Shown: positions 16,624-24,512 of the stretch, in pieces | Numbering within the stretch: the first letter of the stretch is position 1 | How the letters are laid out: each line of letters begins with the position of its first letter | Assembly: GCA_023662705.1 (NCBI GenBank) | Contig: JAMPIM010000006.1 | Coordinates: 5,842 to 62,066 of the forward strand | Origin: Candidatus Gastranaerophilales bacterium | GTDB lineage: Bacteria; Cyanobacteriota; Vampirovibrionia; Gastranaerophilales; Gastranaerophilaceae | Reading direction: 5' to 3' | Length of the DNA stretch: 56,225 nt | The notes under the pieces: model-generated | What the model saw: the letters and a program-made list of their open reading frames with translations, nothing else | Told to the model about the DNA's origin: nothing | The model's database searches: none | Made by a program: the position numbers and the translations under genes

Positions 16624-17458
16624 TCTTTCCCCCAAGCATAGCTACATTTGTCATACCAAACTTTGCAGACATATCATCAATATGATGAATCAAATAAACA
16701 AACGGTTCCAAATCTTTTTCATTCAAATCGACAATCGCACCCCAGTCAGCTCTTGCGTGATGTGCTGCAATCATCTTAGCAACACGTTTAAATCCTGCTG
16801 CCATACAAATTGTAAAACCGTATTGGGAATGTGAAATCCATTCTTTTCTAAAGTTTTCATCATAATCAATCAAGCCTGATTCCAAATCAATCGTGTATTC
16901 AAAAATCTTTCCGATATCGTGTAAAAGACAAGCTGCATAAACTTCATCTCTGTTAACTCTCTGAAAGAAATTATCCATATTAACTTCCGCATACTTCAAA
17001 CATTCCAGAGTGTGAACCATTAATCCGCCGATATAATTATGGTGCATCAATTTTGCAGCAGGCATAACAAGAATTTTATCTTTGTTATCGCTATAGATTT
17101 TTGAAACAAAATCTTTTAGTTTTTCATCTTTAATTTTATCTATAAAAGCCAAAATTTCTTTGTAAGTTTTTTCACGTTCAGATTCGTCCAAACCTGTTTT
17201 TGCTTCTTTGATAAGCTCCAAAGCATTAACTAAGCAATTATTAAACTTTTCGTTAAACGAAGCAGAAACGATTCTCAAAATATTACCGCATCTAAACAGT
17301 TTCAAATCCATTCTGTTAAGTGCTTCTTCCCACATAATACAGTTCAGAGTTTCACCGTTTTCAGGATTCTTAAGCTGGAGTTTACCCATTTTTGTGCCTG
17401 ATTTTGTATCACCAATGGCAAATGTAACGACTTCATAATGTATTTCTGTGCTAAACAT
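16616..17458 (-). CDS. YhaM-like OB-fold/HD 3'-5' exoribonuclease
   Basis: ATG at 17458 with TTTGGAGG five bases upstream; an in-frame TTG at 17470 lies before that site. About 280 residues. N-terminal OB-fold-like domain (KMGKLQLKNPENGETLNCIMWE) and an HD domain (HHNYIGGLMVHTLE, CLLHDIGKI, IAAHHARADWG, HHIDDMSAKFG), the layout of YhaM/CBF1-type exonucleases. A TATAAT ~30 bases upstream is the likely promoter. First gene of a two-gene operon with zupT. Confidence 0.85.
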   Translation of the reverse strand: MFSTEIHYEVVTFAIGDTKSGTKMGKLQLKNPENGETLNCIMWEEALNRMDLKLFRCGNILRIVSASFNEKFNNCLVNALELIKEAKTGLDESEREKTYKEILAFIDKIKDEKLKDFVSKIYSDNKDKILVMPAAKLMHHNYIGGLMVHTLECLKYAEVNMDNFFQRVNRDEVYAACLLHDIGKIFEYTIDLESGLIDYDENFRKEWISHSQYGFTICMAAGFKRVAKMIAAHHARADWGAIVDLNEKDLEPFVYLIHHIDDMSAKFGMTNVAMLGGKND

Positions 17459-17497
17459 GTTTTCCTCCAAACTTATGTAAAATTATAGCACAAAATA

Positions 17498-17526
17498 TTG
17501 ACCTTTAAGGGAAAATAATATATTGT
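17498..17526 (+). promoter_or_regulatory. Possible glnA promoter
   Basis: TTGACC, a 17-base spacer, TATTGT (4/6). A TATATT overlaps it at shorter spacing. It would give a ~25-base leader. Confidence 0.4.
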
Positions 17527-17555
17527 TAAGGGGAATAAGAAGAACGGAGGTTTTA

Positions 17556-18917
17556 ATGGAATTTCATCACATGCCGCTAAACGGCGCAAACTACACAGAT
17601 GCAGACATCAAGCGTTTGATTGCTGAATACAATATTCAGTTTATTAAACTACAGTTCGTTGATATTAACGGGCAGGTAAAGAATTTAGCAATTCCATCCG
17701 AACACATTGACAGAATTCTTAATAATGAAATTATGTTAGACGGTTCTTCCATCAAAGGATTTAGAGATATCGAAACCTCAGATATGTTCTTCTATCCTGA
17801 TAAAAACACTTTCCAAATTCTTCCTTGGCAAGAACACGACGGAAAGAATTCGGCACGCTTAATCTGCGATATTCATAACGCAGACGGCACTCCGTTTGAA
17901 GGATGTCCGAGATGTAATTTAAAAAGACTAATGGCAGAAGCTCATAAACTCGGGTTCTCAATGAATGTAGGCCCAGAAGCGGAATTTTTCCTATTTGAAA
18001 AAGATGAAGACGGAAGAGTTACAACAAAAACCCACGACAGAGCGGGTTATTACGATGCAGGCCCTGATGATTTAGGAGAAGCGGTTCGTTCTGATATCGT
18101 AAGCACTTTGCAGGAAATGGATTTTGACATAGAAGCTTCTCACCATGAAGTTGCGGACGGACAACACGAAGTTGATTTTAAATACTCTGATATTCTTACT
18201 ACAGCAGATAATGTTGCAACTTTTAGAGTAGCCGTAAGAGCCGTTGCCGCCCAATACGGATTACACGCAACATTTATGCCAAAACCTGTTTACGGAATCA
18301 ACGGTTCAGGTATGCACTGCAATATTTCGTTATTCAAAGACGGCAAAAACGCTTTTTATGATGAAAATTCCGAATATCAGCTTTCTGATACTGCACGTTA
18401 CGCAATCGGCGGTATGCTTAAACACATTAAGAGCATCACAGCTATTCTTAACCCGACTGTTAACAGTTACAAACGTCTCGTTCCGGGATATGAAGCACCT
18501 GTTTATATGGCTTGGTCACTTGCAAACAGAAGCGCATTGTTAAGAGTTCCTGCAAAACGCGGAATCTCAACCCGTGTAGAACTTCGCTCACCTGATCCAA
18601 GCTGTAACCCATATTTAGCTTTTGCAACAATTCTTGCAGCATGTTTAGACGGTGTAAGAAATAAAATTGAACCGCCAAAACCTGTAGAAGCAAATATTTA
18701 CAAACTATCTGATAAAGAAAGAAAGAAACTAAAAATCGAATCTCTTCCGGGTAGTTTAAAAGAGGCTCTTTATTATATGCAAAATTCATTAATCGTTAAA
18801 ACTGCATTAGGACCTCATATTGTAGATGAGTTTGTAACAGCAAAAGAAATCGAATGGGATTCATTCAGAACCTACGTTTCTCAATGGGAACTGGATAGAT
18901 ACCTTGAAAGATATTAA
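17556..18917 (+). CDS. glnA: Type I glutamine synthetase
   Basis: 453 residues from the ATG at 17556, which has GGAGG five bases upstream; the frame opens at a TTG 11 codons before that. Makes glutamine from glutamate, ammonia and ATP. MLDGSSIKGF, GPEAEFFLF, GINGSGMHCNISLF, and the C-terminal SQWELDRYLERY are typical. The length and the NIYKLSDKERKKLKI segment match the GSI-alpha class (as in Bacillus), which lacks the adenylylated NLYDLPPEE loop; regulation is then likely by feedback, not adenylylation. Confidence 0.96.
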   Translation: MEFHHMPLNGANYTDADIKRLIAEYNIQFIKLQFVDINGQVKNLAIPSEHIDRILNNEIMLDGSSIKGFRDIETSDMFFYPDKNTFQILPWQEHDGKNSARLICDIHNADGTPFEGCPRCNLKRLMAEAHKLGFSMNVGPEAEFFLFEKDEDGRVTTKTHDRAGYYDAGPDDLGEAVRSDIVSTLQEMDFDIEASHHEVADGQHEVDFKYSDILTTADNVATFRVAVRAVAAQYGLHATFMPKPVYGINGSGMHCNISLFKDGKNAFYDENSEYQLSDTARYAIGGMLKHIKSITAILNPTVNSYKRLVPGYEAPVYMAWSLANRSALLRVPAKRGISTRVELRSPDPSCNPYLAFATILAACLDGVRNKIEPPKPVEANIYKLSDKERKKLKIESLPGSLKEALYYMQNSLIVKTALGPHIVDEFVTAKEIEWDSFRTYVSQWELDRYLERY

Positions 18918-18945
18918 AAAAGGCGGGCTTTCAGCCCGCCTTTTT
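18917..18945. terminator. Bidirectional terminator between glnA and proC
   Basis: AAAAAGGCGGGCT / AGCCCGCCTTTTT with a TTC loop: a perfect stem with A and T tracts, serving both convergent genes. Confidence 0.95.
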
Positions 18946-19732
18946 ATTTACCCAATGCTTTTGCTTTCTCAGCAGTATCTTTTATAACTTCATAAAAAAT
19001 ATTCTCGGTATTAACTTCTTCCATAACATCAACCCCAACCCGTGTGCAGCCTCCTTTTGTTGCCACATTTGAAATAAGTTCTTCCATAGATATTTCGCGA
19101 TTCAAAGCCATTTTTGCAGAACCAATTGCGGTTTGAATACTCAACATCAATGATTTTTCATAATCTAAACCGAGTTTTTCACCTGCTCGCGCAATGTCAT
19201 TAATAACTTTATAGAAAAATGCAGGCCCAGAACCTGAAATTGCTGTTACAATATCAATTTGCGATTCATCAACTACAACACATTTTCCGATTGATTCCAT
19301 TAATGATTTTATATAATTTATATCGTCTTCATTTTCACCGCAAATTCCGCTCATACCTTCTCCTACAAGCACAGGAGTATTTGGCATAACTCTCACTACA
19401 CGATTTGAGTTAATAATATTTTTAATAAATCCGATTGTAACTCCTGCTGCAACCGAAACAATTAATTTTTCAGGAGTAATAAAGTCTTTTACTTCTTCCA
19501 AAACTGATTCAACTTGATTTGGTTTAACTGCAAGAAAAATTACTTCTGAATTTTGAACCAAGAATTTATTATCAAGAGTAATTTCTACTCCAAGTTTTTT
19601 TGAAGTTTCTTCTAAATTTTCAGGTGATAATTTTGAAGCCATAATTTCAAAACCATTTCCCTTGATACCCCGAATTATTGCTCCTGCCATTTTACCGCAG
19701 CCGATAAAACCGATTTTGTTATATTTCTTCAT
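18944..19732 (-). CDS. proC: Pyrroline-5-carboxylate reductase
   Basis: 262 residues. FIGCGKMAGAI is the Rossmann NAD(P)H site; VMPNTP and the C-terminal ATKGGCTRVGVDVME (catalytic region, usually TSPGGTT) are ProC. Last step of proline synthesis. GAGGGG lies upstream of the ATG. Confidence 0.95.
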   Translation of the reverse strand: MKKYNKIGFIGCGKMAGAIIRGIKGNGFEIMASKLSPENLEETSKKLGVEITLDNKFLVQNSEVIFLAVKPNQVESVLEEVKDFITPEKLIVSVAAGVTIGFIKNIINSNRVVRVMPNTPVLVGEGMSGICGENEDDINYIKSLMESIGKCVVVDESQIDIVTAISGSGPAFFYKVINDIARAGEKLGLDYEKSLMLSIQTAIGSAKMALNREISMEELISNVATKGGCTRVGVDVMEEVNTENIFYEVIKDTAEKAKALGK

Positions 19733-19751
19733 AATTCAAACCCCTCTCATG

Positions 19752-19780
19752 TTGACTAAAAGCCATGTTTTATTTAGTAT
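19752..19780 (+). promoter_or_regulatory. Likely rpmH promoter
   Basis: TTGACT, 17 bases, TAGTAT; an overlapping TATAAA follows. It would give a ~35-base leader that includes AAGGA. Confidence 0.45.
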
Positions 19781-19822
19781 AAAATTATTATAAGTAAAAT
19801 TAGCTGAAAAGGAAATAGAACA

Positions 19823-19975
19823 ATGAGACGTACATTAGAAGGAACAAAGATTAAAAGACAACACGTAAGCGGTTTCAGAGCAAGAATGTCAACTCCTGGC
19901 GGTCGTGAAGTATTAAACAGAAGACGCGCTAAAGGAAGACACCAAATTGCTATTTCAGGCAGCAAACGTGCTTAA
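19823..19975 (+). CDS. rpmH: Ribosomal protein L34
   Basis: 50 codons, MRRTLEGTKIKRQHVSGFRA onward, with FRARMSTPGGREVLNRRRAKGRH, the highly conserved body of bL34. It is too short for the usual ORF cut-off. AAGGAAA is upstream. rpmH is normally followed by rnpA (RNase P protein) and yidC near the origin; here it is alone, with its own promoter and terminator. Confidence 0.97.
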   Translation: MRRTLEGTKIKRQHVSGFRARMSTPGGREVLNRRRAKGRHQIAISGSKRA

Positions 19976-19989
19976 TCTAAATAAGGTTT

Positions 19990-20025
19990 AAAAAAAGAGG
20001 TGGTTTAAAAACCACCTCTTTTTTT
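19990..20025. terminator. Bidirectional terminator between rpmH and the S24 repressor
   Basis: GAGGTGGTT / AACCACCTC stem flanked by seven A and seven or more T. Confidence 0.93.
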
Positions 20026-20644
20026 ATGCTAAAGATTTAATTACACCAACAATTTTGCCAATTAAAGTTAACTCATTAACTGTTGCACCGTTGATTGTTC
20101 TAACCCTGTATTCAGGATTATCAGACTTAATTATAATTTCATCCAGATTCTTTGATAGACGTTTTACAAAAAATTCATTGTTAAAACAGAAAACATAAAT
20201 TTTATTATCTTGAATCTGTGTACCATTCCAATGTTCAACAATTAAACGGTCGCCATTATCAATTGTTGGAGCCATACTATCACCTGATGCATTAATCATG
20301 GAATAAGTTTTTTGCTTTGAAAATCCTCCAATTAAAAGAGTCGAAACAGGCAATTTTATTTTTTCTTCCGAAAAAACTATACTACCCATACCACAGCTGG
20401 CAAAAACATCTGTATAATAATCAATTTTAATAACATCTTCATTCGCATCATCAGAATCAGTAAAAAGAGTAACTCCGTAATGCTCCTCAATCTTTTTTAA
20501 TTCACTTACTGTAACCTGACTTTCGTTTTTAATCCTGTTACTTACTGTCTGGCGTGTAATTCCGAGACTTTCCGCCAGCATAGATTGATTTATATAATTA
20601 CCCGTTTTTTGAGAAATTATTGTTATTAGTTCATCTAACTTCAT
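20024..20644 (-). CDS. Phage-type repressor: XRE helix-turn-helix plus S24 domain
   Basis: 206 residues. N-terminal HTH (MLAESLGITRQTVSNRI, residues ~21-38) and a C-terminal S24/LexA-like domain (NASGDSMAPTIDNGDRLIVE holds the catalytic Ser; FVKRL supplies the Lys). This is the layout of CI-like repressors that self-cleave after DNA damage. An Ala/Cys-Gly cleavage site is plausible at FASCGMGS. It faces a divergent promoter with palindromic sites, the usual phage switch. TTAGGG is a modest ribosome site. It could also be a chromosomal stress regulator, but the neighbours favour a phage remnant. Confidence 0.85.
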   Translation of the reverse strand: MKLDELITIISQKTGNYINQSMLAESLGITRQTVSNRIKNESQVTVSELKKIEEHYGVTLFTDSDDANEDVIKIDYYTDVFASCGMGSIVFSEEKIKLPVSTLLIGGFSKQKTYSMINASGDSMAPTIDNGDRLIVEHWNGTQIQDNKIYVFCFNNEFFVKRLSKNLDEIIIKSDNPEYRVRTINGATVNELTLIGKIVGVIKSLA

Positions 20645-20667
20645 TTTTCACCCTAATAAATTAATAC

Positions 20668-20754
20668 TTGACATTTGTATCATATCATCTTACAATAATA
20701 TACAAGATGTAAGTCTATGTATGATATTTAAACACAAATATTGACAGATGTCAA
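20668..20754 (+). promoter_or_regulatory. Switch region: strong promoter and repressor operators
   Basis: A near-ideal rightward promoter, TTGACA (20668-20673), 17 bases, TACAAT (20691-20696). At 20741-20754 lies the palindrome TTGACAGATGTCAA. The same half-site TTGACANNTGT recurs at the -35 of the promoter, and a related ATACAAGATGTAAG lies at 20699-20712. Three spaced sites over a divergent promoter fit operators for the S24 repressor. Binding is inferred. Confidence 0.65.
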
Positions 20755-20820
20755 ACAAATTATCACATATTTACGATTTATCTGGGAATTAGGAAAAAGA
20801 TTTAAAAGGGGGAAAATGAA

Positions 20821-21033
20821 ATTAGCAAGCGTACATTCAATACTACATGCAGTGAATCTGTTTCAAAGAACTGGACTCCGACAGCAATTGATTGTTATCA
20901 AATCGGATGTTCCTGTTATAAATGCAATCTTAATAAAATTTATTTTTTAGAAAGCAGTTTCAAATGCAAAATGAAAGAAACGGTTATAGAGTTGGTAAGA
21001 AGATTGGGAGCACCAAAAGAAAATGGATATTGA
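20821..21033 (+). CDS. Cys-rich small protein with displaced start
   Basis: An open frame of 70 codons without an ATG/GTG/TTG at its beginning, absent from an ATG-based ORF list. It reads ISKRTFNTTCSESVSKNWTP onward, has cysteines spaced C-x4-C-x-C-x2-C-x13-C (residues 25-49, a metal-binding pattern) and ends KETVIELVRRLGAPKENGY. An ATG at 20816 with AAGG upstream is one base out of frame; one extra A would give MKISKRT. Either a single-base deletion (mutation or assembly), an ATT start (20821) or frameshifting. Overlaps the next gene by 11 bases. The composition and cysteine pattern support this frame over the 20741-20950 frame. Confidence 0.6.
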   Translation: MSKRTFNTTCSESVSKNWTPTAIDCYQIGCSCYKCNLNKIYFLESSFKCKMKETVIELVRRLGAPKENGY

Positions 21034-21346
21034 CGGAAAGATATTAAGTTGTAGGAATAACGGCAAGAAGGGCGGACGCCCAAAGCAAGACTCAACAATA
21101 CGCATTGAATTACCCGATATTGAGTTGGTAATTCTTACCCCGAACCAATATGGTTCATTATTAGAAAAATACGGTTATGATTTATTAAGAAAATCTATTC
21201 TTATATTAGACAAATGGCTTAAGTCAGGTGGAAAATCTTCTGAAAAATATGTGGGCAGAAACAATTATGCCCACTTCCGTTCGGACGGCTGGGTAATTAA
21301 CGAAGCCCTAATGCATCTACCCCAACCAACGCGAACCAACTTGTAG
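21023..21346 (+). CDS. Phage-replication-like small protein
   Basis: 107 residues. KKGGRPK near the N-terminus is a basic patch. VILTPNQYGSLLEKYG and VGRNNYAHFRSDGWVINEAL resemble the C-terminal part of phage replication-associated/HTH proteins (K-YxGKNHYAHF-xxWV motif family). The rest of a replication protein is absent, so it may be a remnant or a stand-alone regulator. It ends in MHLPQPTRTNL, whose codons form part of a dispersed repeat. ATG overlaps the Cys-rich gene. Confidence 0.6.
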   Translation: MDIDGKILSCRNNGKKGGRPKQDSTIRIELPDIELVILTPNQYGSLLEKYGYDLLRKSILILDKWLKSGGKSSEKYVGRNNYAHFRSDGWVINEALMHLPQPTRTNL

Positions 21347-21364
21347 TTACAAAATTGTCGTCCG
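21322..21364. repeat. Dispersed repeat, copy 2
   Basis: CCAACGCGAACC (21326-21337) is identical to 3908-3919. ACCAACTTGTAGTTA (21335-21349) followed by TCGTCCG (21358-21364) matches ACCAACTTATAGTAA and TCGTCCG at 48578-48602 in the same order and orientation. Confidence 0.5.
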
Positions 21365-21371
21365 ACCCTTG

Positions 21372-22385
21372 TTATAAAATCTCTTTGCCGATTATTGGGG
21401 CGATTTGTTTGATTTGTTTATAGAGTAGGTCGTATTGCCATGGATAAAGGGATTGAGCACCGTCGCACATTGCACATTCAGGGTTGTGATGAACTTCTAT
21501 TATCAAACCATCACAGCCCGCAGCAATTGCAGCACGGGACATTGGTTCAACTTTATCACGAAGCCCTGTTGCATGGCTCGGGTCAATGATTATCGGAAGG
21601 TGGCTTAGTTTTTTGATAACAGGAATCGCTGATAAATCAAGAGTATTTCTTGTATATTTTTCAAAAGTTCTGATACCGCGTTCGCAAAGAATAACCTGAT
21701 TATTCCCGCCTGCCATAATGTATTCGGCAGACATAAGCCATTCTTCATAAGTTGCAGACAAACCGCGTTTAAGAATTACGGGGCGATGTACCTTCCCTAA
21801 TTCTTTTAGCAGGTTAAAGTTCTGCATATTTCTTGCACCGACTTGAAGAATATCGACATACTTCATAAATATATCGAGCTGGGATGCATCCATAATTTCG
21901 GAAGTAACAGCCATACCGTGATTATCGGCAACACTTCTGATTATTTTTAAACCTTCTTCGCCCATACCCTGAAAGGCATAAGGACTTGTTCTTGGTTTGA
22001 ACGCACCGCCGCGGATGATTTTTACATTGGAATCTTTTAACTCCTGAGCAGTAGCATCCATCTGGTTATATGATTCAATTGTACAAGGCCCAGCAATGAG
22101 TCCAGTGTATTTATCGCCAAACTTAACTCCATTTACCTCAATAACAGTATCCTGACCTTGCGAAATCCTTGCTGCAAGTTTATAACTTGTTGAAACCCTG
22201 AGGACTTCGTTTACCCCCGGTAGGAGTTCAAAATCACGTTGGTCAACATCTTTTACACCTATTGCATGAACAAGAATACGGACTTCACCATGAGAAACCC
22301 TTGCTTCAAAGCCTTTCGACTCCAGAAACTCCGAAACGCGCTGAATATCTTCATCAGTTGCGTTTTTATTCATTACAACAAGCAT
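21372..22385 (-). CDS. aroF: DAHP synthase (type I-beta, with ferredoxin-like N-domain)
   Basis: 337 residues. Joins PEP and erythrose 4-phosphate, the first step of the shikimate pathway. AGPCTIES, RGGAFKPRTSPYAFQG, ILKRG, IDPSHATG and IIEVHHNPECAMCDG are the family signatures. The N-terminal ~65 residues (VVMNKNATDEDIQRVSEFL) are the regulatory domain of Thermotoga-type enzymes, which confers feedback inhibition by aromatic amino acids. GGAGG five bases before ATG; TATAAT ~25 bases upstream. Confidence 0.96.
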   Translation of the reverse strand: MLVVMNKNATDEDIQRVSEFLESKGFEARVSHGEVRILVHAIGVKDVDQRDFELLPGVNEVLRVSTSYKLAARISQGQDTVIEVNGVKFGDKYTGLIAGPCTIESYNQMDATAQELKDSNVKIIRGGAFKPRTSPYAFQGMGEEGLKIIRSVADNHGMAVTSEIMDASQLDIFMKYVDILQVGARNMQNFNLLKELGKVHRPVILKRGLSATYEEWLMSAEYIMAGGNNQVILCERGIRTFEKYTRNTLDLSAIPVIKKLSHLPIIIDPSHATGLRDKVEPMSRAAIAAGCDGLIIEVHHNPECAMCDGAQSLYPWQYDLLYKQIKQIAPIIGKEIL

Positions 22386-22463
22386 ACATACCTCCGATTT
22401 GTAATCTTATTATACACAAAAAATATTCAATTTTTATTATAAATATGGTATACTAAAGAAACT

Positions 22464-23831
22464 ATGAAAATATTTGACGAAAACCTAATTTTAGACACAA
22501 TTAATATGATAAAGTTATACAACTTCGATATTCGAACCGTAACTTTAGCAATCAGCCTCAGAGACTGTATTTCAGAGGACGTAAATATAGTTTGTGATAA
22601 AATCCAAAAGAAACTGGATAAATATGCATCTAATCTTGTAAAATACGCAAACGATATCGAGAATGATTATTCCATTCCTATCGTAAATAAAAGAATAGCA
22701 GTAACCCCTATTTCATTAATCGGTGAAAGCTGCTCACACAAAGATTACGTAAAAATTGCCCAAACACTTGATAAATCGGCAAAAAATCTTGGAATTGATT
22801 TTATCGGCGGATTTTCGGCTCTTGTTGAAAAAGGCTGGACATCAGGAGATTTAGGATTAATCGAATCAATCCCCGAAGCTCTTGCAACAACAGAGCGACT
22901 TTGTTCATCAGTAAATGTTGCAACATCTAAAGCCGGTATCAATATGGATGCAGTTTTAAAGATGTCGGAAATAATCAAACAATCTGCTGAATTAACAGCA
23001 GACAAAGACGGTTTAGGCGCGGCAAAACTAGTTATTTTCTGTAACTCTGTAGGCGACAATCCATTTATGGCAGGCGCATTCTGCGGGTATGGAGAACCAG
23101 AATGCGTTCTTAATATCGGTGTTTCAGGCCCTGGAGTAGTTAGAGCCGCCATATCCGATTTACACAAAAATGCAGATATGGGAGTTCTTGCAAACAAAAT
23201 TAAACAAACAGCATACAAAATCACGTCAGCAGGAGAACTCGTAGGACGTAACCTTTCTGAAAGACTGAATATTCCGTTCGGAATTATTGATTTGTCTCTT
23301 GCTCCAACACCTGCAATCGGAGACAGCGTAGCACAAATTTTTCAGGCAATGGGTTTGGAGCACGCAGGTGCTCACGGAACGACAGCTGCTCTTGCAATGC
23401 TTAATGATGCTGTTAAAAAAGGCGGGATTATGGCAAGTTCTTATGTAGGAGGACTTTCAGGTGCATTTATTCCTGTTTCTGAGGATGCAGGGATGATTGA
23501 AGCCGCAAGAGAAGGTCATTTAACATTTGATAAGTTGGAAGCAATGACCTGTGTTTGCTCGGTAGGGCTTGATATGATTGCAATCCCTGGAGACACACCA
23601 TCCACTACCATTGCAGGTATGATAGCAGATGAAATGGCAATCGGTATGATTAACAAGAAAACAACAGCAGTAAGAATAATTCCTGCTCCTAATAAAAATG
23701 TAGGTGACATCGTTGTATTCGGCGGGCTTTTAGGCGAAGCACCAATTATGAAGGTGAACGGTTTATCATCTGCAAATTTCGTTAATAGAGGCGGCAGAAT
23801 CCCTGCTCCGATTCATAGTTTAAATAATTAA
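22464..23831 (+). CDS. UPF0210 (PFL-like) family protein
   Basis: 455 residues. Matches the conserved UPF0210/DUF711 family in length and motifs (FIGGFSALVEKGWTSGD, AGAFCGYGEPECVLNIGVSGPG, APTPAIGDSVAQI, AHGTTAALAMLNDAVKKGG, IPGDTPSTTIAGMIADE). The fold is related to pyruvate formate-lyase-like/ribonucleotide reductase barrels but the function is not established, and I see no glycyl-radical motif. Often linked to an ACT-domain gene, absent here. TATACT lies nine bases before the ATG with no ribosome site, so it is leaderless or nearly so. Leads a four-gene operon. Confidence 0.85.
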   Translation: MKIFDENLILDTINMIKLYNFDIRTVTLAISLRDCISEDVNIVCDKIQKKLDKYASNLVKYANDIENDYSIPIVNKRIAVTPISLIGESCSHKDYVKIAQTLDKSAKNLGIDFIGGFSALVEKGWTSGDLGLIESIPEALATTERLCSSVNVATSKAGINMDAVLKMSEIIKQSAELTADKDGLGAAKLVIFCNSVGDNPFMAGAFCGYGEPECVLNIGVSGPGVVRAAISDLHKNADMGVLANKIKQTAYKITSAGELVGRNLSERLNIPFGIIDLSLAPTPAIGDSVAQIFQAMGLEHAGAHGTTAALAMLNDAVKKGGIMASSYVGGLSGAFIPVSEDAGMIEAAREGHLTFDKLEAMTCVCSVGLDMIAIPGDTPSTTIAGMIADEMAIGMINKKTTAVRIIPAPNKNVGDIVVFGGLLGEAPIMKVNGLSSANFVNRGGRIPAPIHSLNN

Positions 23832-23841
23832 GGATACTAAA

Positions 23842-24165
23842 ATGACAACATTTAAAGACATGGAAGACAGACTAAAAAAGTTCCTTCTGGAAGAACAATC
23901 AGACGCACACAATATTAAAACTATGAGTGCTGCTAAATATAACAATATCAAAATCTGGATGAATCCGGTAAAAACACCTATACCGCATGTTATTATAAGA
24001 ATCTCTATTTCAGAAGCGACTTATGCACTTAGTGATTTTTCAAAAACAAACGGCGGTTTGGGATTTGAAGAAAGATATGTAATTAAGTGGTTTGGACGAG
24101 CAGGAATTAAAGAAAAACTAAACGAATTATGGGCGCTCACTGATACAAACAAAGAGGATCAATAG
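23842..24165 (+). CDS. Small conserved-looking protein, unknown
   Basis: 107 residues, unrecognised. AAGGA upstream, ten bases after the UPF0210 gene and eight before the HxlR gene, so within the operon. Mixed alpha/beta look: helical N-terminus, IKIWMNPVKTPIPHVIIRISISEATYAL strand region, helical C-terminus. No cysteines or membrane segment. Confidence 0.65.
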   Translation: MTTFKDMEDRLKKFLLEEQSDAHNIKTMSAAKYNNIKIWMNPVKTPIPHVIIRISISEATYALSDFSKTNGGLGFEERYVIKWFGRAGIKEKLNELWALTDTNKEDQ

Positions 24166-24173
24166 GAGAGTCC

Positions 24174-24512
24174 ATGGATTATAAAGACCTCTCAACCAAT
24201 CCTGTCAGTGTAGTTTTGCAGTTAGTCGGCGCAAAATGGAAGATTCTTATTGTAAAAGAACTTCTTAAAAAAGAAATGCGTTTTGTAGAACTAAAAAAGA
24301 ATCTTGGCTGTACAGCTAAAGTACTTACAGCCTGTTTAAAAGACATGGAAGAAGACGGGCTTGTAATAAGAGAAGAAATTGAATCAACAACCCCTTTTGT
24401 CGAATATTATCTTACAGATATCGGCTATACCCTTCGTCCTGTTATAGAGTCAATGCAAAAATGGGGCAAAGAATATAAAAGATTAAGAAAACTAATGGAG
24501 AGAGTAAAATGA
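24174..24512 (+). CDS. HxlR-family transcriptional regulator
   Basis: 112 residues of winged helix type. NPVSVVLQLVGAKWKILIVKEL, MRFVELKKNLGCTAKVLTACLKDMEEDGLV and YYLTDIGYTLRPVIESM match HxlR regulators, which respond to aldehyde, redox or other small-molecule stress. The usual N-terminal Cys (CP motif) is missing: NPVS is in its place, so a simple thiol sensor is unlikely. Overlaps the next gene by ATGA. Confidence 0.9.
   Translation: MDYKDLSTNPVSVVLQLVGAKWKILIVKELLKKEMRFVELKKNLGCTAKVLTACLKDMEEDGLVIREEIESTTPFVEYYLTDIGYTLRPVIESMQKWGKEYKRLRKLMERVK

Noticed and set aside
19774..19965. Minus-strand frame across rpmH
   Set aside because: Shadow of the L34 gene on the plus strand, which matches a known protein.
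20741..20950. Open frame of 69 codons starting at TTG in the operator
   Set aside because: It starts inside the palindrome with no ribosome site, and the overlapping frame 20821-21033 has a coherent Cys pattern and longer reach.
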